NCBI GenBank assembly: GCA_019925795.1
Contig: CM034300.1
Location: 54,666,873 to 54,730,872 of the forward strand
DNA: 64,000 bases
Direction: 5' to 3'
Origin: Dendrobium chrysotoxum
Taxonomy: Eukaryota; Streptophyta; Magnoliopsida; Asparagales; Orchidaceae
A program made the translations under genes and the position numbers. The notes below the pieces were generated by a model. It worked only from the letters and a program-made list of their open reading frames with translations. It had not been told where the DNA came from and did not search any database. Below, in pieces: positions 31,145 through 43,406 of the stretch (position 1 is the stretch's first letter; every line of letters begins with the position of its first letter).

Positions 31145-33009
31145 TCAATCAGCAATCCTGCCAAAAGAAAGTATTACCACCACCAAGGCCCCAAAGGATA
31201 AATGGCTCAACACCCCATTTAACTTTGCAAAGACGTTTCCAAACTTTGGAGTTACCTTTACTAAAGCCACACGTGGTAGGGTGCATCCTCCCACAATATT
31301 TGGCAACCATAAAATAAGCCCAAAGGCTCGAATTAGCATGGAAATTATACCATAACTTAAAAGAGAATGAGTAGGCCAAATCATTCATAGACTTACAACA
31401 AGAGCCCCTTCATCCAAAGTACCATAGCATTTATCCTAAGAGGACCAGTGGATTTTGGAATTGCTACTAGCCCCTTTCCAAAAAAACTTATTAAAAATTT
31501 TATCAATCCTGTTACACACAGCCTAAGTAGGAAGCAAAGTTTGAAAACTATAAATAGGAATAGAACAAAGAACACTCTTAATAATAATTAACTGACCTCC
31601 AAAGATTAAAAAATTAGAATCCCAAGATAAAAGTCTGTTCTGAACAAACGTAATGAGATCATCAAAAAGAAAAGATTTCTTCCTATCCTTAAAAAGAGGC
31701 ACACCAAGATACTTTAAAGGCAAAAAACCCTGACTGAAACCAGTTAAATTCTTAATAGCCACATTACGATCAAAAGGGACTTTGTTAGCAGAGATAAAAC
31801 AACATTTATGTTTATTAAGAGCCATCCCACTCACCAATTCAAATTGGTGAAAAAACCTCAAAAGTTTTCGAATCCTATTCATCGAAGCATTCATAAAAAT
31901 AATAAAGTCATCAACAAAACATAAGTGAGAAATATGAAAACCACCTAAAGTTCTAGAATAAAGGCTAGGATACTTCTCAAGAAGATCAACAAGCCCTTTA
32001 GAAAGGTACTTAGCTGCAATAATGAAAAGGGCTGGAGAGATGGGATCACCCTGTCTCAGCCCATGAGAAGCCTTAAAAAAACCATTAGTCTTACCGTTAA
32101 TAATGATAGAAAAATAGGGGCTTTAAATGCAAAGCGTAATTAGGTTGATAAAATTTAAATCAAATCCAAACAACTTCATAATATCGTAAAGGAAATTCCA
32201 ATCAATATTATCATAAGACTTAGCAATATCAAGTTTCATAATCATATTCCCACCTCTAGCCTTGGTATCCAAATCTTGACAAAATTCTTGAGCCAAAAGG
32301 ATATTATTAGCAATAGCACGCCCTTTAACAAATCCCATTTGGAAAGGAGAAATAATTTTAGGCAGAAAAATCGTTAACCGATCAGTTTATAATAAAAAGT
32401 GCACAAATTAATAGGTCTAAAATCATTCCAGGTAGTGATAGAAATATTCTTAGGAATAAGCACAATAGAAGTCGAAGTAAAAAACTTAGGAATAAAATTA
32501 CCATCAAAGAAGTCAATAACAGCAGAAAAGAGATCATTACTAATAATATGTCAAGTTTTCTGAAAAAACTTCATCATGAAACCTTCCGACCCAGCAACCG
32601 AGTCACAATTCATACCAAAAATAGTGTCTTTAACTTCCTCAAAAGAAGGAGATTTAGATAAGAACACATTATCATCATGAGAGATAAGATTAGGAATAAT
32701 GTTAGGATTATCAATAATAGAGGGGTAAAAAGTTTTATTCAGATGATTCTGAAAGTGCTGAACAGCTAAATTTGTAATTTCAACACCATCCTCAGTGACA
32801 AAGCCATCAAGCTGATTAATTTTATTAATATAATTAATAGTACATTTCCTCTTAACTAAGGCATGAAAATATTTAGTATTATTATTACCCTCAACCAGAT
32901 GTTTCACAGCTGCTTTTTGCTTCCAAAAAATTTTCTCCTGAGTTTGTAATTTATAAAGGTCATCTTTAGCCTCTTTCAATAAGCAAAAATTAGCTTCAGA
33001 AGGCACCAA
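31145..33009 (-). pseudogene. LINE B reverse transcriptase
   Basis: From 33009 the minus strand gives an N-terminal linker (KYFHALVKRKCTINYINKIN), then MGFVKGRAIANNILLAQEFC and MKLDIAKSYDNIDWNFLYDI with the first catalytic Asp (near 32240). Near 31900 the frame reads SHLCFVDDFIIFMNASMNRI, the intact second catalytic pair. Thumb blocks VSGMALNKHKCCFI and LPLKYLGVPLFKDRKKS follow. A stop between 32123 and 31894 and further breaks near 31520 and 32551 interrupt it. The enzyme would copy LINE RNA at a nicked target. Confidence 0.9.
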
Positions 33010-33015
33010 TTGACA

Positions 33016-33918
33016 CTAAGCCTCATGAGAATTCACCTTATCTTCAGTAATTAAAATGATGGAAAAGAGATTCTTAAAAACATTGTGATTCCACCATTTT
33101 AAAACAAGCTTAAGCCTTTTTAGCTTAAACCAAAATCTTCTCATACCAGAAATAGAATTATCCGAATATAAAGGGGCAAGCCAATCTTTAACCAAATCCA
33201 TAAAAGAATCATGAAGTAACCACATGTTTTGTAATCTAAATTGAGAGGGAAAATCCCTAACTCTAGGCTTAATTTTAATAAGAAGAGGAGAATGATTAGA
33301 GAGGGTCCTGCTGAGATGGTCAACATTAGTAGACTCAAAAGATTTCAACCAATTAAATAAAACCCAATCTAACCTTTGCCATAAATGCCCACGATGCCAA
33401 GCTATCACCAGAGTAACCAATATCAATTAGGTTATAATCCATAATCATACTATTAAAATCCTCCATAGAATTATAGATAGGGAGAGAGCCCCTTATGCGC
33501 TCAGATGGGTTAGCAATGGTATTAAAATCTCCTCCCACAAGCCAGGGAAGGTTACAAATACTATAAAATTGAAAATTTTGGTCCCATAAAATCTTTCTAG
33601 TATAACGAGAGGAAGCAGCAAAAACAAAGGAAGCACAAAATTAGAACATTCAATATTACAATGAATAACTTGATTAAAATCACCAATAATGGCTTCCCGA
33701 ATCAAATCTTTCCAAAAGACCCAAATTTTTTTGGACACATTCGACAAAGCATGTTTAAAACCCATAAACTTAGGAGTACTAAGTAACTTATCAGAGGAGA
33801 TAAGAGGCTCAAGCAAAAAATGAAGCGAGACATTATACATACGACATAAGTTTTTAAGTCTAAACTTAGAAGAAGGGCATCCAATTCCCCTAACATTCCA
33901 AATAATGGCGTTAAACAT
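33016..33918 (-). pseudogene. LINE B endonuclease, ORF2 start
   Basis: The minus strand begins at the ATG at 33918 with MFNAIIWNVRGIGCPSSKFR, the conserved L1 endonuclease N-terminus (N-x-R-G). Frames shift near 33500, after which VGGDFNTIANPSERIRGSLP gives the GDFN block and NLIDIGYSGDSLASW follows; then HRGHLWQRLDWVLFNW and LSNHSPLLIKIKPRVRDF hold the R-L-D-R and S-x-H-x-P boxes. All core blocks are recognisable. The frameshifts make it non-functional. Confidence 0.85.
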
Positions 33919-33930
33919 AAAAACAATATA

Positions 33931-35382
33931 TTAACAAGAAGTATGTGAGCGGGTATTTCTATGCGATTGTAGAATGACATTCTTTTGCTTCCTACCTATC
34001 CTACCACGACCCTTGGTATAACTAGTATTATTATCATCTTTAGCAAAGCATTTAGCCAACATATCCATATCCTCAGTGTCAGTAAAAGCATCACTATGGT
34101 AATGATCATTCAAAAGAAGCTCTTTCATTAATCATACCTGACTGCCCCCTAGAAAGAGGCAATTCTCCTTCCTCCTGGAAAACATCTCCTTCCACATTAG
34201 TTTCATTGTTAACAGCATTACCACCAATCTTATCCACATCATTTTGGGTTAACACCTGATCAATAAGAACAGTTTGATCAAATTCCTCATTCACAATAAT
34301 GTTATTAACCAATTCAGCCTCCGTGGGAGGCTTAATAGAAAGGAAGCCATTATTTAGATTAGAGTCAATACTTTGGTCATTCACATTATGAGAAATAATA
34401 GGTAAAGAAGAGATAGAGTTAGGATTGACTTCCTGGCCTTGAAACAACTCATCAACAATAATAGGATTTGGTTCGACCTGAACAAAATCCAAAATTAGGG
34501 ACTCATTAATAGGATCTTGCACTTGAGGAACAATACCCACATTACCATAGTGATGAAGAGTATTAGTATCCAATTCAACTAAAATTAAATCACTTTTATG
34601 TGACGGATTAGTAGAATCCTTTCCCTTCCAGAGGTGCGGGTGTAACTTATAAAACGCATTAACTCCATGCCCATGCATCTTACAATGAGAACAAAAAATA
34701 GGTAAATTTTTTAATTCAACCTTTTGAAAATAGCTGTTAAGTTCCGAACCAATCCAGACCTCATTGGGATGCTTCTTCGATATATCCAATTCAACTAACA
34801 CATGCGCTACAAACGGACATGAAGTGGATGCTGTAGCTTGATCAGTTTGTAACGGTCTACCAAAGATAGAAGCCAAGCCAAATAAGATTTGGGAATTGAA
34901 AAAATGTAATCAGAAATTAGGAAAAGAAATCCAAATAGGGGCTATAGGAGATTCTTTATGCACATCGAAATTAGGTGACCATTTAAGCAATCTCATTTGA
35001 CAACCCTGAATATAATAGGATCTTCAAGAGAAAATATGGTTATAATCCAATTCATTACTCAGTTGAATTGCAATATGCCTGGAATCCAACAAACCAACTT
35101 GAAATGAACTATAAAGTTTCAAATTCAAAAGAACTTGCGAATAAAGTCCAAGTTCAACCACTTAAGCATGAACTTGCCAATAAGTGTGAGCTCAAAAGGG
35201 CCAGCTAGCATAGAAACCACAGAATCCTTAAGCAACAACGCCGTATATCCTTTAAAAGAAGAATGAACAAAAGGAAGTTTGGCGGAAGATGAAGACGAGC
35301 CAGCTAACACTTCCTTAAATGAACTAGACTTACCATTCAGAAGCATAGCAGGCAGAGGGATAGATGACGACAGTGTCGTCAT
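33931..35382 (-). pseudogene. LINE B ORF1
   Basis: Starts at ATG 35382 with MTTLSSSIPLPAMLLNGKSS. After a break near 35110 the 34876-34106 frame carries MASIFGRPLQTDQATASTSC, VLVELDISKKHPNEVWIGSE and the zinc-knuckle-like CSHCKMHGHGVNAFYKLHP, where the final Cys is Phe. The C-terminal region is Asp/Asn/Glu-rich and ends near 33931. This is a DUF4283/zf-CCHC_4-type LINE ORF1, a nucleic-acid chaperone. Stops near 35120 and 34880 break it. Confidence 0.8.
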
Positions 35383-35560
35383 CTCCCAAAAACTACAAAA
35401 CCTAAAGACACAACCAAGAAACCAAACAAAAATAAAATAAAAAGTGACTTAAAGAAACAAAACAAGCAGAGAAATCCACGAACGAAAATCCAAAAATGAA
35501 AGGAAAATGAGGATGGAAAAAAACCCTAAATCGCCTCAGAGCAAAGAGCAAAAAGCCATT

Positions 35561-35948
35561 TAGGGTTATATATCAACAAGTGACATTAACTATGTTATAC
35601 ATTGACTATATTATACATTATTATGAAATAATGTATCAAGAAGTGAACTATTATATACAAGGGGATATATATCATATATAAATTATAATGTAAAATTATT
35701 ATAAAACTAACAGTTTATAATACTATATAAACTGTAATATACTAGACAAGTTTATATACTATATGACCTATAATAATTTATTTAAATCTTGATTAACATA
35801 GTTATTAATCTTCACCAATATAAATGGGTTACACATATTTTTATCAGTTATTATATATGTAATTTGTTTTTAAATGATAATTTGTGCAAATAGCACTACA
35901 TGACAATTGCTATATTTAAAGTTACTATAATGACATATATTAACATTT
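35561..35948. other. AT-rich spacer
   Basis: Highly AT-rich with many TATAT and ATTATA runs. No feature seen. Confidence 0.6.
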
Positions 35949-37925
35949 GGATTTCTCTTGCCACCAACCACCGTTAGAGTTCTTCTCGATTACCACTAGA
36001 GTTCTTCCTAACCACCACCAGAGTTCTTCCAGACCTTCGCAAAACTTTCGCTCATTCGTCAACCACCTCGAGATCTATTCCTAACCACCGATCTTCACCA
36101 AACTTCTGCCTATTCGTCGATCACCTCCAGAGCTCTTCCCGACCATCGACCATCAACAAATTTTTGCTCATTCGTATGCCATCCATTCAAGATCATAAGC
36201 ACTAGTTTGGTGTTTGGAAAAATCTTGGACATATTGTGTTCTCTTTGTATTTGAGTTTAGGAATAGATCAATCTCTATATTTCATTTGAACAATAGTGAA
36301 ATCCTTTTAACTAGGCGAGGCCCCGTGGTTTTGCCCCCTTTTAGGATTTTCCACATAAAAACCTTGGTGTCCCTTTGTCTTCTTAAGTTTCTATTTGTGC
36401 GAAAATTTTTTGTGCATATTTAGGACATAAAATCTTTGCACTCTATCGTAGTGAATTTTTGATCCTGTAATAATACATAACAATATACAATGAATAAAGA
36501 TACACATCTATAGCATAAGAATATACTTATATAAATGGTTGGGATTAAGCATAGTAATGTAGCATTTAAATGTGATTATGGTATTGATTGTAATGATAGA
36601 AGCATTCATGATTCATATATAACATACACTAAATACAATTGATAGCACTGTACCTGATACTATAATGATTTTCTTGATATTGAATAAATGTATTTACTTT
36701 TACAATATATGATAGTGATTATGGAGTTCAGTGTAATGATTTCTGAGCTTTCTTTATTTACTGATCATATTGCTTAGTATCACTAAAGACTAATCATTAT
36801 TTATACTGATAGCTACTTATTTGCTATTGATTAAGATAAGCATGCATATTAATTTTTGAGACCTTTTATTGAAAGCTTTGGTAGTTTTGGGGTCCTCTTA
36901 GGCTTGTAAGTTTCATAGTTTTGGGAAAAGAAGGGAAGGATTTTGGATTTCTCTTACCGCCAACCACTGTCAGAGTTCTTCTCGATCACCACTAGAGTTC
37001 TTCCCGACCACCACTAGAGTTCTTTCCGACCTTCGCCAAACTTTCGTCCATTCGTCGACCACCTCGAGATGTCTTCCTAACCACCTATCATCGCCAAACT
37101 TTTTTCTGTTCATCATTCACCTCCAGAGCTCTTCCCGACCATCGACCATCAACAAATTTTTGCTCATTTGTTTGCCATCCATTCAAAATCATAAGCACTA
37201 GTTTGGTGTTTGGAAAAATTTAGACATATTGTGTTCTCTTTGTATTTGAGTTTAGGAACAGATCAATCTCTATATTTCATTTGAACAATAGTGAAATCCT
37301 TTTAACTGGGCGAGGCCCCGTGGTTTTTTTCCCTTTTTTGAAAATTTCACATAAAAATCTTGGTGTCCCTTTGTCTTCTTAAGTTTCTATTTGTGTGCAA
37401 AATTTTTGTGCATAGCTAGGACATAAAATATTTGCACTCTGTCATTATGAATTTTTTAGCCCATAATAATACATAACAATATACAATGAATACAGATACA
37501 CATTTATAACATAACAATATACTTATAGAATGGTTGGGATTGAGCATAGTAATGTAATATTTACATGTGATTGTGGTATTAATAATAATGATAGAAGCAT
37601 TCATGATTCATATATAACATACAATAAATACAACTGATAGCACTGTACCTGATACTATACTGATTTTCTTGATATTGAACTGACATATTTACTTTTCCAA
37701 TATATGATAGTGATTATGGAGTTCAGTGTAATGATTTCTAAGCTTTCTTTATTTACTGATCATATTGCTTCGTATCACTAATGACTAGTCATTATGTATA
37801 CTGATAGCTACTGATTTGCTATTGATTTAGATGAGCATGCATATTGATTTTGAGACCTTTTATTGAAGACTTTAGTAGTTTTGGGGTTCTCTTAGGATTT
37901 GTATTCTTATTATATAGATTTTACT
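35949..37925 (+). repeat. tandem direct duplication of a roughly 996-bp unit
   Basis: Copy 1 (35949-36944) and copy 2 (36945-about 37925) start with GGATTTCTCTT(G/A)CC and both carry AGAGTTCTTC repeats, the GGCGAGGCCCCGTGGTTTT-like block (36316 and 37310), TCTTGGTGTCCCTTTGTC, and ATTATGGAGTTCAGTGTAAT. They are co-linear and similar throughout. The GGCCCCGTGG block followed by 'cacataaaaacc' resembles R/U5 sequence of a plant copia LTR, so the unit may be an LTR with flank. No coding signal. Confidence 0.85.
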
Positions 37926-39332
37926 GATTTTAGGTCAGTGAAAAGGTATGGAACTTGAGTGAGGTGGATCGAACTCTTTAGGTTTTCTTCTATTTTCTTC
38001 ATTTTATTTTATTCTTTTTTAGTTAGGAGCATTGTGAGATAGATTGATATTGTAAGTGATCTCATGGCTATTGTAAATCAGATTTTGATAAATAAAAATA
38101 ATTAAAGATATTGATGTATAATATGCTTCTATTAATTTTTCTTTTAATTAAGGGAAATTAGAAGCTCTGGTAGATTAATTAAAAAATGAAATAAACAATT
38201 CTTCCAATTTAGGTCTTGGGGCATTACAATATATATTGCATAGTAGCAAAAATTATATAAATATATTCACTATTTATTTTGTTGGGGAAGTATATTGAAA
38301 GCTTATTTTGGGCCTAAATAGCCTAACCTCTTGATGGTGGAGTACTTATTTGAAGTCGGCCATAGCCAACATATGCTCTAATAAGCTTCAAATAAAGTTT
38401 GAATCATATTCCAATAATGTTTAGGTTCATCTTCAAAATAGAGGTGTACATTTGCTGGTTTGAATAAAAAATTTGAATAGAGCTGCGTGCATTTGGTTGT
38501 TTGGTTTGTAAAATGATGTGTTTATTTTTTTGAGAAAGTAACGGTTAGTTAAGTTTCAATTATTAGGTTTTTTTTTCTAATTTGATTAAATTAAAAAAGT
38601 AAAATATAATGCATAAATAGCTAAATAATGAAAAAATTAATTATTTCTCTAAATTTTGGTTTTACCTATAATTTAGTTTTGGTTCTATTAGTTTAACAAA
38701 CTCATCAACCAATCCACGTGAATGTACCTAATACATATCCTTTTATTAGGATTTAAAAAATTAGTTAAACAAAAATTGAACCAAATAAGCTAGATTATAT
38801 TGAAGTTGCTTTTGATTTGATTCTACTTATTATTTGGTCAACTCAATTCTGCCTATAATTTACTTAGTTCCTAATTAGTTTAGCAAATTTGTCAATCGAT
38901 CCATCTAAATAAATTGAATGCACATTCTTAGTTCAAACGTTGTTTAAACTATATTCTAGCAAGGTCCAAATATGATTTGAACATGAATTTAAATAAATTT
39001 TGAGCAAGATTTGGACATGATTCAAATTTGATTAAACCAAGGTTCAAATAAGATTTGAACATGAATCATAATACAATAAACTATAAGATTGATTCCCTAG
39101 AGTGAGTGTAATCACTATAGTAATTTCTAAGAGATGATATAACAACCATAACACACATAAAGCATGCAAAGATATATAAGATAATATATACATTCAATTG
39201 TGCAGTTGCAGAGTTATAATAAAACATCTTTAATGAACTATATAAAAATTTAGAAGTAATCTAAATTAAATTAATAAAAGAATAAATTAACACACCTATA
39301 ATAGTTGTATTTCTTAAAGATTTTGATCAGCC
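37926..39332. other. AT-rich region with a degenerate internal repeat
   Basis: No gene. Around 38640-38960 a phrase of the type CCTATAATTTAGTT...AATCGATCCA recurs twice, and around 38945-39065 AAATATGATTTGAACATGAA / AAATAAGATTTGAACATGAA recurs. It looks like an old non-coding transposon of unknown class. Confidence 0.45.
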
Positions 39333-41242
39333 TTTTTTTTAGGGGGGGGGGACCCACAAAGGGGCCTACGCGTTTATTAAATTAAAATTTACAAGGTCTT
39401 TAAAAGGGACCTCGAGCTCTCTACTACATAGAAGAGCTACAAAAAAGCCAAAATAAAACCTACGAGCTTAAGGTCCCTACTAAGGAAGTGTACAAAAAAT
39501 CTTAGGAACATTCTAGAGTGACAAGCAACCAACACCTCAAAAAAAGGAAAGATCAACTGATTGTTTTTAAGCCCCATCTTTCCACCAAAAAGCCAAAATA
39601 CCTACACCAGGAAAAGCCTATAAAATAAAGTAAGCAATAAGAGAGGACATGCACAGGCAAGATGGAAGCAACTAATGAAAATAAATTAATGGTAAAAATT
39701 AACAAGCTCATAACTACCCAACTAATAGTTAGTAATAAGAAGCCAACACTTGACCAAAAATACAAACAGCCATGTACCATACCCCAACAAAAAGGAATTA
39801 AAGTCCCACCCGGCTCAGTAGACGTTATAGCAATAAATCCAAGTAAACAACAACCAAGAGGGATACCTGAGCATAGCATTTGGTCTAGGCAAACAAATAC
39901 AGGCCACAAGAAATAAATAACTAATCATATATTTCTACCAGGATAACAGAGAAAACCCAAACACCATACCAATAATGGAAGTAAAGAAAATTAACCTGCT
40001 GGAACAGATAAAAAATATTCTCAAATTAACCCCTTTGTTCAGCTTGACTAAGATCATGAAGGGCCAAAGACAAAAACCACCATAAATATACAAAATCCTT
40101 AGTCAGTAATCCAGTAAACCAAACAGCACAGGTAAAACAGACTGAAGGTTGCAAGCCAGTAAAAAAAAATTGAGCAATACAACATATATAAGAATTCCAC
40201 TAGCAATATTGTTCACTAGCAGCGAGCCCAAACTTACCATAAAAATAAATACAAATATCTATAATGATAAGCCCACAAGTTGCATAGGAATTCCCAATAG
40301 TGTTCACCAAAACAACCCAAAGGAAAGTAATATAAGCATCATACCTATCCAGAAAATTAGAAAGCCAGGAAGGAGGAAAATTCTGGCTCAGCTGTGTAGC
40401 ATCACTATTATCATGAAGCCAAAATTCTAGCTACCACTCTAATCTGATCCAAATCCAACCCAGACTGTGATAAATTTCAAATTAAACTAGGTGACAAAGG
40501 CTAATACAAATACAACAATACCAGACAAAATTCAAATTTTTTGAACCCATATCAATCAAAATACCACAAAAAGATAATACTCATCTAATTATGAATCCAA
40601 GAATGACATAAAATGATGAAAAACATATCAGTGAACTCCATATTAGGCCATAACATCCCAAGACTATGCCAACACAGATAATACTAATCTTGAAGCATAT
40701 CACACATTGATAGCCTCCTTTCCTTCTCAGTTAAAGAGATGGACAAGATGAGTAGCATATGTGAATAAAGCCATAATTCAAAGGGTTACAATCTTTGTCA
40801 GAAATAACCCTACTAAAACCACCACAATTCATAAATAAAGCATAGCTGACAAAAAGACTAGATTTTAGAAAATGAGGACCATAATGATATTACAATGAAG
40901 ATCTCTAATGATACCTCCCAACCATAAGAATTATTTTTAACGAAACCATCAGTATTAAGTTTAAACAAATTATGAGAAGGTTTAGATGAAAAAATTAATT
41001 TAGGACCATCATTTCCATACTTATCCTGAAGGGAAATACCAAACTCTTGGGCAACAAAGGAATACCCTTTAAAGTTCTTAGAAGTCAAAAGATTAGCAAT
41101 AAATAGCTTCAAAACTTTGTCTTTAATATTCCTAAAAAATTGATGGTGGTTTATGACAATATTGTTAAATAAGAAGCTATTCCTAGCAAGCCAAAGATAC
41201 CACAAAATAGGAGAGGGAATGAGGTTCCTAATATGACCTCTA
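39333..41242 (-). mobile_element. LINE C, 5'-truncated copy of the LINE B family
   Basis: It aligns to the 3' 1.6-1.9 kb of LINE B: the 3' end starts with T8 then a G-run in place of AGGGG, followed by matching phrases such as TACAAAAA(A)GCC..AAAA, CTACTAAG, and TTCTAG/ TTCTAC. The RNase H frame (41205-40858) reads WYLWLARNSFLFNN, LTSKNFKGYSFVAQEFGIS and SHNLFKLNTDGFVKNNSYGW. The homology stops at TATGACCTCTA near 41240, a typical 5' truncation from incomplete target-primed reverse transcription. No clear target-site duplication was found. Confidence 0.85.
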
Positions 41243-43218
41243 TAACACCCTAGAACTTAAATTTGGAAGAATTACTTTTTTTATCTCAAAATTAATTTAT
41301 CAGAGCTTGTAATATTCTATTAGTATAAATAAAACTAGCGAAAGCTACTATAAATCATTTTTCATTAACTTATAATTTTATATTCATTTCTCAAAATTCA
41401 TGTATAATAACTAAGAATTCATTTTTAACATCAGTCTATCAATAACATTCTTGCTTATAAAAATTAAAATAAAAAATATAAAAAAATAAAACAAAACCCT
41501 GAGACCCTACTTATCCTCACTCCATTAGGTCTTAACCCCTTCTTGAAAACATTAAAGCAACGGGGTGAGTTGATAGCTTAGTAGATTACCCAAACCTATC
41601 ACTGCAATCAATGCAAGATAATATACGTAATATACATGTAATCATTCCATCAATATCAATCTAAACATGTACTAATAAGAACAAGTAGTGGTCAATATTA
41701 ATAATGGCATTTCGTATAAGCAATGAGAATCAATATAAAAAATGTAACTTATAATAAGTGATTAGAGATCAATAGATATATAAATGTTAGTGCATAATAG
41801 ATTATACTTTATCTATAAATTTATGAATATTATAATGTATAATTCTTGTAGCATTCTTGCATCCATGTTAAGTTATTGCATAATAGTTTTATTATGAATC
41901 TATGAATATCTATAAATTATACTTTATCTTAATCCATATGTCATTTCATATATAAATTAGTATACCTACAATTGTCATATCCATGTCACATAGTATCTGT
42001 GAATGTATCTCATATTTTCTATCAAATGTAATGTATCATGTACACCATATGTTTCATATATATATATATCGATGCCAATACATCAATATTATCAATCTTA
42101 TCATATTCCTATTTCTGTTATGTCATATATCATGTTATATCATGTCATTTATATAATTTATCATATATGATCAAGTCATATACATATATAAATAAGACAG
42201 GACATCTAGCTACCCATAATATTTCTCCTATATCAAGTCCTATAGGCCCTTAAGACTAGACATGAATCAATGTTAATCAAATCAGTCATATTATTAAGAA
42301 TCAATCTCATATTACATATCACAACTCATATGGCTTTCATAAAAGAAGTCGATATTTCTTACTCGTCAATATATCATTTTATATCAGTCAGTCTCTTTAT
42401 ACCTTTCCTTTCATTTCACTTAGGATTAAAATACAAATCTTATTTAAAAAATATTGTCATCCCACCATTTGTACATGGTAACATGTCTCTAGTCAATCAT
42501 TTTAATCCAGCATTTCTTATTTTCACACAAATAACATATCATATAGATCACAATAATAAATATTATGTACACATAGTGCAACTATAATTATACTCATCAA
42601 TATGCATATATTATACCAAAATGCATGTTAGACTAAATGAATAGTATATTTATGCATATCTTATATTTCATGTTGAAATGCATTCTATTAATGCTTAATC
42701 ATTTTAGTATTTGATAGTACTCTATCCATTTTAAAAAATTAATATATATGCAAAACTAACTAGTGAATTCTCTATGTTACATTTTTATCAATTTCAGCAG
42801 AGTGAAAATAAACAAAACCTAAAATCATTAAAAACATACATAGGGTTAAGGTTACATTCTATGATCATAACGCTTATTATAATTGAAGCAAAAGAAGAAA
42901 TGCCCTAAAGTGGGCTTTCTCTCTCCTCTCTATTCCTTCTCCCCTTTCTATTTCCCGCCCAAGCAATGACAAAGAGGGGGGAGGGTGGTGTCAAGTTCGC
43001 TTAAGGCATATTAAATAGGATAATGGATGTAGATATTAAAAAAATAAATAAATTTTTAGCCTGAGTGTCGTAGTGCTCCAGACCTTAGTGCCACAATGCT
43101 CCCTTAAATTTTAGAAAACCTAAGAGTTTGGTAGCGCTGTGCTCCACAAGTCAGTGTCGTGGTGCTGTCACAACCAAAATTTTTGTATTAATTCATTTTA
43201 AAATTTTGGGTTATTACA
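41243..43218. repeat. probable old gypsy (Del/Tekay-like) LTR
   Basis: The left edge reads TATAACACCCTAG and the right edge GGGTTATTACA, which resemble TGTAACACCC...GGTTATTACA Del-type LTR ends. Internal text such as CTGTGCTCCAC and GTCGTGGTGCTGTCACAACC near 43130-43170 fits that family. No coding sequence or partner LTR was found, and no target duplication is apparent. The call rests on edge similarity only. Confidence 0.4.
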
Positions 43219-43406
43219 CCTTTGCTCTTACATTTTTTTAATAATTTTCTTTCTGCCTTAGTTCAGCGAAGTAAAAAAGTCTTCAATTGATCACATCTTT
43301 GAATGTCTTTGCTTAGAGATGTCTTAAATATTTATTTCATTAGGTTATAGACTCATATGAGCCACTAACCACCATAAAAACTTTTCTTTAACTATTTGGA
43401 TGTGAT
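43219..43406. other. short unassigned spacer before copia LTR
   Basis: No feature. The last bases (TTTGGATGTGAT) faintly resemble a degenerate copia primer-binding site read on the minus strand. Confidence 0.35.

Larger units (their letters stand above)
28986..35560 (-). mobile_element. LINE B (L1-type), nearly full length, about 6.6 kb
   Basis: On the minus strand: 5' UTR from about 35560, ORF1 (35382-33931), ORF2 with endonuclease (33918-33016), reverse transcriptase (33009-31145), zinc-binding zf-RVT domain (30998-30618) and RNase H (30554-29854), then a 3' UTR ending in a short A tract (T8 at 28986-28993 on plus). All expected L1 domains are present in order. The RT keeps its FVDD active site. 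Frameshifts and stops are scattered but fewer than in LINE A, suggesting a younger copy. I could not identify matching target-site duplications. Confidence 0.9.

Noticed and set aside
42038..42587. Open frames in the 41243-43218 region
   Set aside because: Extremely AT-rich with Ile/Tyr/His-heavy peptides and no conserved motif; chance frames in non-coding repeat DNA.
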